Under the pieces are notes generated by a model. It was not told the origin of the DNA and made no database searches. It was given only the letters and a program-made list of their open reading frames with translations. 64,000 bases of DNA from Devosia aurantiaca (lineage in GTDB: Bacteria > Pseudomonadota > Alphaproteobacteria > Rhizobiales > Devosiaceae). Positions 29,346 to 38,693 of the stretch are shown here, in pieces; within the stretch, counting starts at the first letter, position 1; each line of letters opens with the position of its first letter. Position numbers and translations under genes: made by a program. The DNA is taken from the NCBI RefSeq assembly GCF_011058215.1, contig NZ_JAALFG010000003.1:124001-188000 (forward strand). Reading direction: 5' to 3'.

Positions 29346-30445
29346 TCGGCTGCCCCGAGCATCGGCGTCTCGGTGCCCGCAATGAAATCATCGGTCCGCT
29401 GCTTGGCCTCGGCATCGGTAAACTGGCGCGGCGGCGACTTCATGAAATAGCTCGATGGCCCGATCAGCGCGCCGCCGATGCCACGATCGAGCGCCAGCTT
29501 GGCGCAGCGCACCGCGTCGATCACCACGCCCGCCGAATTGGGCGAGTCCCACACTTCGAGCTTGAGTTCGGCATTAAGCGGCACGCCACCAAAGGTCGTG
29601 CCCTCGAGCCGGATATAGGCCCATTTCCGATCCGTCAGCCACGGCACATGGTCGCTCGGGCCAACATGAACGTCGTTAGCCGCAAGCGGTACGTCGATCT
29701 GGCTCGTCACCGCCTGCGTCTTGCTGATCTTTTTGGACTGCAGACGCTCGCGTTCGAGCATGTTGAGGAAGTCGGTATTGCCGCCAAAATTGAGCTGATA
29801 GGTCCGGTCCACCCGCACGCCACGCTCGCGGAACAGGTTGGCCAGCATGCGGTGGATAATGGTTGCGCCCACCTGGCTCTTGATGTCGTCCCCGATGATC
29901 GGCAGTCCTGCCTCGGCAAAACGCTGCTCCCACTCGGGCTTGGATGCGATGAAAGCGGGAATACAATTGACGAAGCCGCAACCTGCCTTGATCGCCTGCT
30001 CGGCATAAAATTTTGTGGCCTCTTCGGAACCCACTGGCAGGTAGGACACCAGAACGTCGACGCCAGCCTTGCGCAAGTAGTCGGCCACGTCGACGGGCGG
30101 CAGCTCGGATTCGTCGACCGCGTCCTCGAGATATTTGCCGATGCCATCAAGCGTTTGCCCGCGCTGCACGGTGACGCCGGTGGGCGCCACATCGGCAAAG
30201 CGCTGCGTGTTGTTCGGCTCGGAGTAGATGGCTTCGGCGACGTCCTTGCCGACCTTTTTGCTATCCACGTCGAAGGCGGCGGCAACCTCGATATCGGCAA
30301 TATGATAGCCGCCGAGATTAACATGCATCAAACCCGGCACCGGCTCGTTGCCATCCGCATCCCGATAATAGGTGAGGCCCTGGACCAGCGAAGATGCGCA
30401 GTTTCCAACGCCGACTATGCCGATGCGCACCTTTTGTGCCGTCAT
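29342..30445 (-). CDS. ino1: Inositol-3-phosphate synthase
   Basis: NAD-dependent enzyme converting glucose 6-phosphate to 1D-myo-inositol 3-phosphate. From the ATG at 30445 it is 367 residues and begins [19 protein letters not shown] (Rossmann motif). It has [32 protein letters not shown], the conserved [17 protein letters not shown] near residue 180, and [11 protein letters not shown]. The C-terminal half has [20 protein letters not shown]. This is the prokaryotic short type. It heads a minus-strand block with the phosphatase, methyltransferase and hydrolase. The start is 85 bases from the divergent fusion gene. Confidence 0.93.
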   Translation of the reverse strand: MTAQKVRIGIVGVGNCASSLVQGLTYYRDADGNEPVPGLMHVNLGGYHIADIEVAAAFDVDSKKVGKDVAEAIYSEPNNTQRFADVAPTGVTVQRGQTLDGIGKYLEDAVDESELPPVDVADYLRKAGVDVLVSYLPVGSEEATKFYAEQAIKAGCGFVNCIPAFIASKPEWEQRFAEAGLPIIGDDIKSQVGATIIHRMLANLFRERGVRVDRTYQLNFGGNTDFLNMLERERLQSKKISKTQAVTSQIDVPLAANDVHVGPSDHVPWLTDRKWAYIRLEGTTFGGVPLNAELKLEVWDSPNSAGVVIDAVRCAKLALDRGIGGALIGPSSYFMKSPPRQFTDAEAKQRTDDFIAGTETPMLGAAE

Positions 30446-30530
30446 GTAGATGCTCCCGAACTCCTGATCTATGAAGCCAACGGCACCTCCCAAGCTTTGT
30501 TCCTGCCGGAAACGGGGGCAACTTTAATCC

Positions 30531-32206
30531 ATGCTGGTTTTTGGGGATCTGGAGCAAAGCGAGACTGCCGGAGCGGTAGCGGGACGGGTCTCGGCCCGTC
30601 TCGCGAGATGTCGAAGGCTGCCACCGGGCCTGGAGCGTCACGCTGACCTCGTATCCGTCTTCATTGACGCCAGCACGCTCGTTCAAGCCATTGCCGACCG
30701 GGAGCGGGAGCAGCTTGGTGTCGATGAACTGAGTTCGGCTCAAGAGGCGGGAGCCGGCTTGTTGTTGTCGCTGGCAGAGGCGATTGCGGCGTCATGGAAC
30801 AGCAATTTCGCCGAGTTCCCTGCCGTCGACGAAAGTGGGCTCGGGGAGCTGTCCTTGCCCGAGCAAATCCGCACCAAGCTGCCTGAAGGCTATGCCTTCT
30901 ATGCCCTTTATCCCGAAAGCTACCTCGATGCCGCGCGCCGATCCGGCCTCGGACCGGACACCACCGTTATCGGCATTCGCAGCATCGGCATCGGCCTTGC
31001 GGCGATGGTTGCCGCCGCTCTTGGCGCAGCGCCCGCCATCAGCGTTCGCCCGGTCGGGCACCCATTTGATCGGCGCATCGACATAGGGCAGGGCCCCCGC
31101 GCCCGCATCCTGTCCAGCGCCGGAGCCATCGCCATCGTCGACGAAGGCCCAGGCCTCTCGGGCAGCTCGCTCAACGGCGTGGCTGATTGGCTTGTCGAAA
31201 ACGGCATCAGCGAGGACCGCATCCACTTCTTCCCCAGCCACGCTGGCGATCTTGGACCCGAGGCACAACCTGCCCACAGGGCACGCTGGGCGAAGGCCCG
31301 CAAACACGTGGTCGAGTTCGATCAGCTGCTGCTTCAATCGGACCTCCTTGAGCATTGGATCACCCATACTATGGGTCCGCTGACCGCCCGCTGCGCGACC
31401 TCTCCGGCGGCGCTTGGCGGTCGCTCACCAGGTCATCGCCGCCTGCCGATCCAGCCATAGAAAAACGCAAGTTTCTGGTCGAAGCCGAAAGCGGCAAGTA
31501 CCTCGCCAAGTTCGTCGGCCTTGGCGACAGCGGCGAGCATAAGCGCCTCCTTGCGCAAAAACTGACCGAGTCTGGCTTCGCACCAGCCCCCGCTAGCCTT
31601 TGCCACGGCTTCCTTTTGACGGATTGGGTTGAGTCCGTGCCAACGCCGAACTCTGGGCCTCCGACAGAGCGCGTGCTCGACTATCTCGCGCTCCGCACCA
31701 CTCTGCCACCCACGGGGGCAGGCGCCAGCCTTGGTGAACTCTTCGGCATGGCACAATACAATATCGGCGAAATCCTTGGCCAAGATTGGGGCGAGACCGC
31801 AAAGCTGGCCCTTGGCGACCCCAGCCGTTTTGCTGCGCAGCCCTGCTGCACAGACAACCGCATGCATGCTTGTGAATGGCTGCATGGACCAGAAGGCTGG
31901 ATCAAGCTCGACGGTCTCGACCACCACGCGGCGCATGACCTTATCGGCTGCCAGGACATTGCTTGGGACCTCGCCGGTGCAGCGGTCGAACTCGATCTCC
32001 CGGTCAACGATCTTGGCCCAGTACTCTATGCCCTTTTGGGTCGCGACGACGACCCCAGCTTCATTGCGGCCATGCAACTTTGCTATCTCGGCTTTCAGAT
32101 CGGCCTCTGGACCATGGCAGCGGACCGCAATGGCCAAGATGAGCAATCCTGCATCCAGCGCCAGATTGATCGCTACACGCGCCGTGTCCGGGCTTTGTTA
32201 ACTTGA
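30531..32206 (+). CDS. Phosphoribosyltransferase-like plus kinase-like fusion protein (one frameshift)
   Basis: A 558-residue protein of unrecognised function. The N-terminal half has a phosphoribosyltransferase-like core: TTVIGIRSIGIGLAAMVAAA near residue 150 and the PRPP-loop-like AIAIVDEGPGLSGSSLNGV near residue 200. The C-terminal half resembles an aminoglycoside-phosphotransferase-type kinase: KYLAKFVGLG with a candidate ATP-binding Lys, and HDLIGCQDIAWDLAGAAVE near residue 475. The frame breaks in the C3 run at 31363-31365; one base joins HWITP to YYGSADRPL. It is divergent from inositol-3-phosphate synthase. Both domain assignments are by motif only. Confidence 0.68.
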
Positions 32207-32293
32207 GAAGGCGGAATCGGAAATTTTGCTAATCCATGTTAGCCGCGAAAGGCAGCACTTCCGGTACTATTCGGCATTCGACAGGGTGGGATC

Positions 32294-33067
32294 ATGACCA
32301 CGCACGGTTTGCTGAAAGAGAATAATCGCGGCTCTTCGGATCGTCCGCACAACACTTACACCTTTGTCGTGACGCGCCGTTTTCTGCAACTGCTCCCCGG
32401 CCGTGACCACGAAGCGGCAGCCCTCGCGGCCCTGATCGAAGGCCCATTCCAGCTTCCAAGCCATAGCGACATTCACACCGACGGCCGGCCGGCGAGCGAA
32501 GCGGTCGTCCTGCTGGAGGGGCTGGCCTGCCAATACCGGCTGCTCGACAGTGCCCGGCGGCAGATGGTGGGTTTCATCACACCTGGCGATTTTTGCGATT
32601 TCGGCTTTCTGTCCAATAGCCCAGTTCGCCAGCGCGTCATGACCCTTGGTCCGGCCACCATCGGTCGCATCGATCTGGCGCAACTGGGCAGCCTCTCTAA
32701 TAGCCTGCCCAATATTATCCTTGCGGGCATGAGGGCCGCTTCCATCCAGCATGCCGCTGCCCAGGAGCTGATCGTCAGCCTTGGAACGCGCGATGCGCAA
32801 CAGCGCCTCGCCCATCTCCTTTGCGAAATCTATACGCGGCTGAGCGATGTCGGATGTGTCGAGGCCGATGGCAAGTTCGATTTCGCCCTGACGCAGTCCG
32901 AACTGGGCGAGGCCTTAGGCCTCTCCAATGTTCACGTCAATCGGACCATTCAGCAATTGCGCAAGCAGAACCTGATCGCCATGTCGCGCAGCAAGGTGAC
33001 CATGCTCAACTTTGCCGGCCTCGCCAAGATCGCCAGCTTCAGCCCGGCCTACCTTCGCGTGCACTAG
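32294..33067 (+). CDS. Crp/Fnr family transcriptional regulator
   Basis: A 257-residue regulator with an N-terminal cyclic-nucleotide-type b-barrel (LEGLACQYRLLDSARRQMVG, GFITPGDFCDFGFLSN near residues 75-110). The C-terminal winged helix contains TQSELGEALGLSNVHVNRTI near residue 200. There is no N-terminal Cys cluster, so it is not an FNR-type oxygen sensor. The HTH reads SNVHVNRTIQ, unlike the ETVSR motif of the FNR at 49124, so it should recognise a different site. Its 3' end overlaps the convergent response-regulator gene by about 29 bases. Confidence 0.86.
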   Translation: MTTHGLLKENNRGSSDRPHNTYTFVVTRRFLQLLPGRDHEAAALAALIEGPFQLPSHSDIHTDGRPASEAVVLLEGLACQYRLLDSARRQMVGFITPGDFCDFGFLSNSPVRQRVMTLGPATIGRIDLAQLGSLSNSLPNIILAGMRAASIQHAAAQELIVSLGTRDAQQRLAHLLCEIYTRLSDVGCVEADGKFDFALTQSELGEALGLSNVHVNRTIQQLRKQNLIAMSRSKVTMLNFAGLAKIASFSPAYLRVH

Positions 33068-33542
33068 CGCTCATCGTTCGCGCCAGAGCCCGCGCAAAAA
33101 TCTCCTCCGGTTGCTCCAGCGGCGTTCCCTTGCCCGGCGTTTGGGAAGCTGGCACCGGTCGCGCCACCGGCCTTTGTGTGATCGAAATAATCTCTGCCAG
33201 AAGCGTTTTCCGGTTCAGCGGCTTTTCGAAAACGCTGGCCATCTGGAAGCGCTTGGGCATATCCGCGCGCGCAAATCCCGTCGCGAAGACAATCGGCACG
33301 CCGCGCCCGACCAGCATGTCCGCAACTTCGTAAACTGTAGCCCCATGCAGTCGAACGTCGAGCACCGCAGCGTCGAGCTTGCGATTACCGATCAGCTGCA
33401 TGGCATAGAATGGTGTAGGCGCCGGACCGAGCACGGTTGCACCTTTTTCACGCAGCTCCCGGCAGATGTCGCTCGCCAGAAGATAGTCGTCCTCGACGAC
33501 CACGATCCGCTTGCCGCTAAGCTCTGTGCTGCTATCCGCCAT
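33039..33542 (-). CDS. Single-domain response regulator receiver protein
   Basis: A 167-residue protein with one receiver domain and a short C-terminal extension lacking a DNA-binding domain. Motifs are RIVVVEDDYLLASDI, the phosphorylated Asp in AAVLDVRLHGATV near residue 60, IVFATGF and FEKPLNR with the conserved Lys. The ATG at 33542 is preceded by GAGG at good spacing and is preferred over the GTG at 33548. Many alphaproteobacterial stand-alone receivers tune histidine-kinase or stress pathways; no kinase is adjacent here. Confidence 0.83.
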   Translation of the reverse strand: MADSSTELSGKRIVVVEDDYLLASDICRELREKGATVLGPAPTPFYAMQLIGNRKLDAAVLDVRLHGATVYEVADMLVGRGVPIVFATGFARADMPKRFQMASVFEKPLNRKTLLAEIISITQRPVARPVPASQTPGKGTPLEQPEEIFARALARTMSASAREGRPG

Positions 33543-33623
33543 CGTCACCTCGCCCTGGCAGACTACAGCAGGGAGGAAACGACGCCTTATCGCAGGTTAA
33601 AGCATTTGAATTTAGTCTTGGCG

Positions 33624-34187
33624 TCAGCTGGCCTCGCCAGTTTCGCTCTCCAGCCGGTCTAAAACTGCCTCTGGCGCGACATCGCGCTTCATCTCCGCGA
33701 CCTCTCGCTCCTGCATTACCTCGATCCCAAGATGTTGGGAAATCGCGTCGACCATGGCAATCAGGCGCGTCGTTTCATGTTCATTGAGGAGATTGATCTG
33801 CAGGTCGAGATCGGATCGCGCGTCGTCCTCTGCAGCCATCCGGTTCTGGTTGATGAGCACGAAGGTGGAGAGGAAAATTGCCTCCACTGAAGCGATCATA
33901 GCAAGGACCACTAGGGAGGAATCCCATGCCGGAATAAGCGGGACGAGCCCGGTATTAATCAAAATCCATCCGCCAAACAGCACCAGATGGATATAAATGA
34001 ACACCATGCTGCCGGCGAATTTGCTGATCGCGGCCGCGGCTTTCTCTTCAGCCGAAGCCGCCTTGGCCTTCGACTGGCGTCGCTCGAGGATCGCCTCGAT
34101 ATTGCGCGTCAGCACAGGGCTGAGTTCATCCTTGGAAGGGACCGTCGGACTGCTTGTGCCGGTATTGGTTCCGATTGGCTGGGACAT
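33624..34187 (-). CDS. DUF1003 membrane protein
   Basis: A 187-residue predicted inner-membrane protein. Two hydrophobic helices (FIYIHLVLFGGWILIN and LVVLAMIASVEAIFLSTFVL, about residues 85-135) are followed by INQNRMAAEDDARSDLDLQI, the characteristic DUF1003 segment. Before and after lie charged, probably coiled cytoplasmic stretches. I use the ATG at 34187 (MSQPIGTN), since the ORF upstream of it has no plausible homologous content. Function unknown. Confidence 0.82.
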   Translation of the reverse strand: MSQPIGTNTGTSSPTVPSKDELSPVLTRNIEAILERRQSKAKAASAEEKAAAAISKFAGSMVFIYIHLVLFGGWILINTGLVPLIPAWDSSLVVLAMIASVEAIFLSTFVLINQNRMAAEDDARSDLDLQINLLNEHETTRLIAMVDAISQHLGIEVMQEREVAEMKRDVAPEAVLDRLESETGEAS

Positions 34188-34252
34188 CTTGCCCTCTCTT
34201 TCGGACAAGCCAACGCCCCATGATCGATTTAGTGCTCTGCCTTCCGGCGCCG

Positions 34253-34492
34253 CTAACTCAGCCGCGCCACTGAAGGCGTTGTCAGCAAATATTCGGCGAC
34301 CGACAGCGCCACCCCGACCTCGCCCTTGGGCATGCCGATACATTGATCGTCAGCATCCGTCGTAGCAAAGTAACGCCAGTTACGATGCTGCAAATGATTG
34401 GGAATCATTGCTTCGGGCCCGGTCGGCAGCACCAGCATCTGTGTCCGCTCACCCTCGTGCTCGATCTCTGAGATAAAGACGTTCACCTGCAT
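34253..34492 (-). CDS. Small hypothetical protein
   Basis: A 79-residue protein starting MQVNVFISEIEHEGERTQML. It has MIPNHLQHRNWRYFATTDAD and a C-terminus with GEVGVALSVAEYLLTTPSVA. No family is recognised. GGAGG lies just upstream of the ATG at 34492, which supports this start over the longer in-frame ORF. Confidence 0.55.
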   Translation of the reverse strand: MQVNVFISEIEHEGERTQMLVLPTGPEAMIPNHLQHRNWRYFATTDADDQCIGMPKGEVGVALSVAEYLLTTPSVARLS

Positions 34493-34616
34493 GACGCACC
34501 TCCAATGATGCTCGATTACAGCACAAGATGCAGCGCAATGCTCTAAACTAAAGCAAGGCAAATTCGGACAATTGTACACAACCCGGCGTTAGCCAGAGTT
34601 CAGGCTACCAACGCTC

Positions 34617-35399
34617 TCAAAGCCCGTCTCGGCCCCGAAAGCGCCGCTGGTAATCTGCCGAGTAAAGCGCGCTTTCCCTGAACTCCGACGCATCCAGCGC
34701 GCGACCGACAAAGATGATCGCTGTGCGCTCGACCGGGTCTTCCGCAAACCGCCCCTCGATATCCGCCAGCGTCCCCCGGATGATCTTCTGCTGCGGCCAA
34801 CTTGCATGCGCCACGATCGCGACCGGGCAATCGTCCCCATAAAAGGGGCGCAGCTCAGCCACCACGCGTTGTAGCGAATGGATGGCCAGGTGGATCGCCA
34901 TGGTCGCTCTGCTCGCGCCGAACGCCGCCAGCGTTTCCCGCTCCGGCATCGGCGAGGCGCGCCCACTGACCCGCGTCAGCACCACGCTTTGCGCGACTTC
35001 GGGAACCGTCAGCTCCGCCGTAAGCGCTGCAGCAGCTGCCGCAAAGGCCGGGACCCCGGGCGTGAGCGTATAAGCGATCCCGAGCCGCTCCAACCGCCGC
35101 ATCTGCTCGGCCACCGCGCTCCAGATCGACAGATCTCCGGAATGAAGCCGTGCCACATCCTTGTCCGCCCCATGCGCCCGCACATATTCGGCTTCGATCT
35201 CGTCAAGCGACATCGGCGCCGTATCCACCACGCGGGCGCCGGGCGGGCACCAGTCCAGCATCTCGCGGGGCACGATCGACCCGGCATAAAGACAAACCGG
35301 ACAGTTCTCGAGCAGCGTCTTGCCGCGCACCGTGATCAGGTCGACAGCCCCCGGACCCGCGCCGATAAAGTGCACTACCACGGCTTGACCCACCGCCAT
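34617..35399 (-). CDS. cobM: Precorrin-4 C(11)-methyltransferase CobM
   Basis: SAM-dependent uroporphyrinogen-III-methylase-like enzyme of the aerobic cobalamin pathway. It has [20 protein letters not shown] at the N-terminus, [13 protein letters not shown], the conserved [14 protein letters not shown] near residue 95, [15 protein letters not shown] and [14 protein letters not shown]. The ATG at 35399 gives 260 residues and overlaps cobL by 25 bases. A GTG at 35381 would start [11 protein letters not shown] and is an equally good alternative. It is the last gene of the cob run. Confidence 0.92.
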   Translation of the reverse strand: MAVGQAVVVHFIGAGPGAVDLITVRGKTLLENCPVCLYAGSIVPREMLDWCPPGARVVDTAPMSLDEIEAEYVRAHGADKDVARLHSGDLSIWSAVAEQMRRLERLGIAYTLTPGVPAFAAAAAALTAELTVPEVAQSVVLTRVSGRASPMPERETLAAFGASRATMAIHLAIHSLQRVVAELRPFYGDDCPVAIVAHASWPQQKIIRGTLADIEGRFAEDPVERTAIIFVGRALDASEFRESALYSADYQRRFRGRDGL

Positions 35400-36589
35400 T
35401 GCGTGATCGGCATGGCCGGCCGCCATCCCGTCATCGTGCCCACCGGCTCTGCCCGCGCCACCTGCAGTCGCGTAAGATCGCCGCCGTGCTCGGCCTGCAA
35501 GACCCGCAGTACGGCTTCCATCTCCAGCGTCACTGCATTGGCCACCAATCGTCCATTGGGCCGTAAGGCCGTCATCGCCGCCTTCATCACCCCCGGCTCG
35601 GACCCGCCTCCGCCGACAAAAATCGCATGCGGCGCCTCGAGCCCTTCAAGCGCACCCGGCGCCGGCCCCTCGACAATGCGCAGATCCGGCACCCCGAAGA
35701 CCTTGGCGTTTCGTCCGATCCGCGCCAGCCGCTCTGGATGCGACTCCACCGCGATGGCCCGGCAGGAGGGATCGGCGAGCATCCACTCGATCCCCACCGA
35801 TCCCGATCCGGCCCCAATATCCCACAGCAGCTCGTGCCGCCGCGGCGCGAGAGCGGAAAGCGTCAGCGCCCGTACCTCGCGCTTGGTCATTTGCCCATCA
35901 TGCTCGAAGAGCGCATCGTCGAGCCCAGGCGTCAGCGCCAGAACCCGCGCACCGGGCAGCGGCGCCACGGTCACCGCGCAGATGTTGAGCGGGTCTACAT
36001 TCTCGAGTTCAAAAAACTCCGCCATCTGCGAGCGCACCCGCTCCCGCGGCCCGCCCATGGCCTCCAGAACGGTAATGATCGATCGGCCGAAACCAAGCTC
36101 TGTCAAAAGTTCGGCCAGGCCTGCCGGCCCATGCTCATCCGAGGTCAACGCCAAAATCCGTCCTGTTGCATGCAGGTGCGGCCGGATCAAATCCACCGGC
36201 CGCCCATGTAGCGACAGGCTCACCACATCCTGCAACGGCCACCCCAATCGTGCTGCGGCCAGGCTGAAGGCAGAAGCTACTGGAAACACTTGCATTTCCG
36301 TGGGATCAACCCGCTTCGACAGCGTTGCTCCGACTCCAAAATGAAACGGATCACCCGACGCCAGGACACAGATTTTTCGCCCTCGCGCCGCCACGATCTG
36401 CTCAACCGAATCCGAAAACGGCGACAGCCAGGGCAGGACGCTCCCGGTGATCGCTGCGGCTGCCAGTTCTAGATGCCGCTTGCCGCCAAACACTTTATCT
36501 GCTTGGGAAATCGCAGCCCGCGCTGCCGCCGAAATCCCCTCCAGCCCGTCCTCGCCGATGCCCACGATCGTCAGCCAAGGCTCGCTCAT
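35375..36589 (-). CDS. cobL: Precorrin-6Y C(5,15)-methyltransferase (decarboxylating) CobL
   Basis: Bifunctional 404-residue fusion of a CbiE-type and a CbiT-type methyltransferase, which methylates C5 and C15 and decarboxylates the C12 acetate. The N-terminal half has [28 protein letters not shown] and [18 protein letters not shown]. The C-terminal half has [13 protein letters not shown], then the SAM motif [18 protein letters not shown] near residue 260 and [12 protein letters not shown]. Length and domain order are normal. It overlaps cobJ by 4 bases. Confidence 0.94.
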   Translation of the reverse strand: MSEPWLTIVGIGEDGLEGISAAARAAISQADKVFGGKRHLELAAAAITGSVLPWLSPFSDSVEQIVAARGRKICVLASGDPFHFGVGATLSKRVDPTEMQVFPVASAFSLAAARLGWPLQDVVSLSLHGRPVDLIRPHLHATGRILALTSDEHGPAGLAELLTELGFGRSIITVLEAMGGPRERVRSQMAEFFELENVDPLNICAVTVAPLPGARVLALTPGLDDALFEHDGQMTKREVRALTLSALAPRRHELLWDIGAGSGSVGIEWMLADPSCRAIAVESHPERLARIGRNAKVFGVPDLRIVEGPAPGALEGLEAPHAIFVGGGGSEPGVMKAAMTALRPNGRLVANAVTLEMEAVLRVLQAEHGGDLTRLQVARAEPVGTMTGWRPAMPITQWRWVKPW

Positions 36590-37341
36590 CCCCGCGCACT
36601 CCGAGGCGAATAAATCAGCGGATCACGCCCCGGCCGCTCGATCGTCCGCGTTTCCGCCGAACCCACGATGATGCAAGTCGCCATATCCGCCCAATGCTGC
36701 TCCGCCTCCGCCAGCGGCACCACGGCAAAGCGCTCATCCGCCCGCCCGATTGCCCGTCCAAAAATCACCGGCACGCTCACCGGCAGCACTTCGCGCAACA
36801 CTCGAAACGCCGCCGGCAACTGCCACGGCCTCGCCTTCGAGATCGGATTATAAAGCGCGATCACTAGTCCGGCTTCGGCCACCGCCCGCAGTCGCCGCTC
36901 GATCAGTTCCCAGGGTTTAAGGTTGTCCGACAGCGAGATAGCGCAAAAATCATGCCCCAGTGGCGCTCCCGCGCGCGCAGCGACGGCCAGCATGGCGGTC
37001 ACGCCTGGCAGCACCTGCAAATCGAGTGCCCGCCACGTCGCCGGCCCATCCTCGATCGCTTCGCACACGGCGGCCGCCATGGCAAAAACTCCCGGATCGC
37101 CACCGGAAACGACGCAGACCCGCGCTCCTCCAGCCGCCGCCTCCAGCGCCGCGCGCGACCGGTCGATCTCCGCGCGATTGTCGGAAGCCACAACCCGCTG
37201 TTCCGGCCTCAACCACAAGCGGTCGAGATACGGCCCATAGCCGAAAAATACCTCAGCCTCGGTGATCGCCGCCGCCGCCTCGGGCGTCATCTGCTCCGGC
37301 TTGCCGGGACCGGTCCCCAACACCACCAACCGCCCGCTCAA
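36586..37341 (-). CDS. cobJ: Precorrin-3B C(17)-methyltransferase CobJ
   Basis: A 251-residue SAM-dependent ring-contraction methyltransferase. It begins RLVVLGTGPGKPEQMTPEAA, with FFGYGPYLDR near residue 33, VCVVSGGDPGVFAMAAAV near 75, and VLPGVTAMLAVAARAGAPLG near 105. HDFCAISLSDNLKPWE follows, then FGRAIGRADE. It overlaps cobL and cobI by 4 bases each. The C-terminal siroheme-like domain present in some fused CobJ proteins is absent. Confidence 0.94.
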   Translation of the reverse strand: MSGRLVVLGTGPGKPEQMTPEAAAAITEAEVFFGYGPYLDRLWLRPEQRVVASDNRAEIDRSRAALEAAAGGARVCVVSGGDPGVFAMAAAVCEAIEDGPATWRALDLQVLPGVTAMLAVAARAGAPLGHDFCAISLSDNLKPWELIERRLRAVAEAGLVIALYNPISKARPWQLPAAFRVLREVLPVSVPVIFGRAIGRADERFAVVPLAEAEQHWADMATCIIVGSAETRTIERPGRDPLIYSPRSARG

Positions 37342-38064
37342 GGCCGCGCACTCCAGCCGGGCACCAGCACGAGCGAGAAATAGGGCGCTGTATCATCGAG
37401 CTTTTCCGCCACCGGCATGGACAAGCCGTTCCCCATCGTGCCGCGCTCGACATAAACGGCACCAGCCAGACGGCCCGCCTGTTCTAGGGCAGCACGCACC
37501 TTCGGCAGGTTGCGCCCAAGCTTCATGATGACCACACCCTCGCTGTCGCCCAGCCGCCGCGCCAGCTCGACCTGCTCCAGCGTTCCAGGCAGAACCGTCA
37601 ACACATCGTCGCCTTGCACCAACGGCAATCCGGCTGCCGACCAGCAGCCCGACATGGCCGTGATCCCGGCTATGACTTCGGTCTCATAGCGCGGTGCCAG
37701 GCGGACATGGAGATGCATGTAGCTGCCGTAAAAAAGCGGATCGCCCTCGCTCAGAACCGCTACCGACCGCCCCGCGTCGAGATGCGCTGCAACCCGGTCC
37801 GCCGCTTCGACGTAGAAAGCCTCGATCTGCGCCTTATACCCGTCCGCATGCCGGTGCATTTCTGTCGTCACCGGATAGTGGAGCGCCTCTTCGATCTGGT
37901 CCGATCGCAGGTAACCGGCGACGATCTGCCGGGCATTGCTCGAATTTCCACGCTTGGCAAAATAGGCAACAACGTCAGCCGATTGCAGTGCCTTGACCGC
38001 CCTTCAGCGTCAACAGCTCCGGGTCTCCCGGGCCGGTGCCCACCCCGAAAAGCTTGCCCGTCAA
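37338..38064 (-). CDS. cobI: Precorrin-2 C(20)-methyltransferase CobI (one frameshift, TTG start)
   Basis: SAM-dependent methyltransferase acting on precorrin-2. The longest ATG ORF begins only at 37871, but the DNA upstream encodes the expected N-terminus MTGKLFGVGTGPGDPELLTL from a TTG at 38064, overlapping the cobH stop (TTGA). The frame is broken by one extra base in the C3 run at 38000-38002. Removing it links to VKALQSADVVAYFAKRGN, SNARQIVAGYL and TTEMHRHADGYKAQIEAF. It then continues through VLSEGDPLFYGSYMHLH. The restored length is 241 residues. Confidence 0.9.
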
Positions 38065-38693
38065 AGCCCCGGCCTCGCCAATGCGTTAAGGCAAGCCGCG
38101 GTTATGGCGCTGCCCCCGAGCCGCCCGCGCACGATGGCATAGGGCACACCATAAGAGTTCTCGGCCAAAGCATCTTTGGACTCTGCCGCACCCACAAAAC
38201 CGACAGGCATCCCCAGGATTGCCGCCGGTCGCGGCGCTCCATCACGCAACATTTCAAGCAAGTGAAACAAGGCCGTCGGCGCGTTGCCGATCGCGACGAC
38301 CGCGCCCTCGAGATGTTCTTCCCAAAGATGCAGCGCCGCCGCCGACCGTGTATTGCCGATGCTTGCCGCCAAAGCCGGTGTGCGCCCGTCGCGCAAGGTG
38401 CAGATGACCTTGTTCTGCGCCGGCAAACGCGCCGCCGTAACACCACGCACCACCATTTCCGCATCGCAAAGGATGGGCGCGCCAGCCATCAGCGCGCGCC
38501 GCGCCGCCTGGACAAAGCCCGGGCCAAAAACGAATTGCTCGGCCGCCTCGACCATGCCGCCCGCATGGATCATCCGCACGGCCAGCTCGGCTTCGTCCGC
38601 ATCGAAGCGCGCCAGATCTGCTTCGGCGCGGATGATGGCGAAGGACTGGCGATAGATCGCATCTCCATCCTTGATGTACTCGTATTGGGTCAT
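38061..38693 (-). CDS. cobH: Precorrin-8X methylmutase CobH
   Basis: Moves a methyl group from C11 to C12 to give hydrogenobyrinate. It is 210 residues, a normal length. It has YEYIKDGDAIYRQSFAIIR near the N-terminus, the catalytic-His region VRMIHAGGMVEAAEQ near residue 43, APILCDAEMVVRGVT near 75, and APTALFHLLEM plus ILGMPVGFVGAAESK near 160. It overlaps cobI and cobG by 4 bases each. Confidence 0.95.
   Translation of the reverse strand: MTQYEYIKDGDAIYRQSFAIIRAEADLARFDADEAELAVRMIHAGGMVEAAEQFVFGPGFVQAARRALMAGAPILCDAEMVVRGVTAARLPAQNKVICTLRDGRTPALAASIGNTRSAAALHLWEEHLEGAVVAIGNAPTALFHLLEMLRDGAPRPAAILGMPVGFVGAAESKDALAENSYGVPYAIVRGRLGGSAITAACLNALARPGL

Noticed and set aside
29333..30646. A 437-codon plus-strand open frame opposite inositol-3-phosphate synthase
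   Set aside because: Antisense shadow; the minus-strand protein is a clear family member along its whole length.
34878..36344. A 488-codon plus-strand open frame opposite cobM and cobL
   Set aside because: Low-complexity Arg/Pro/Ser-rich translation, antisense to two unmistakable cobalamin enzymes.
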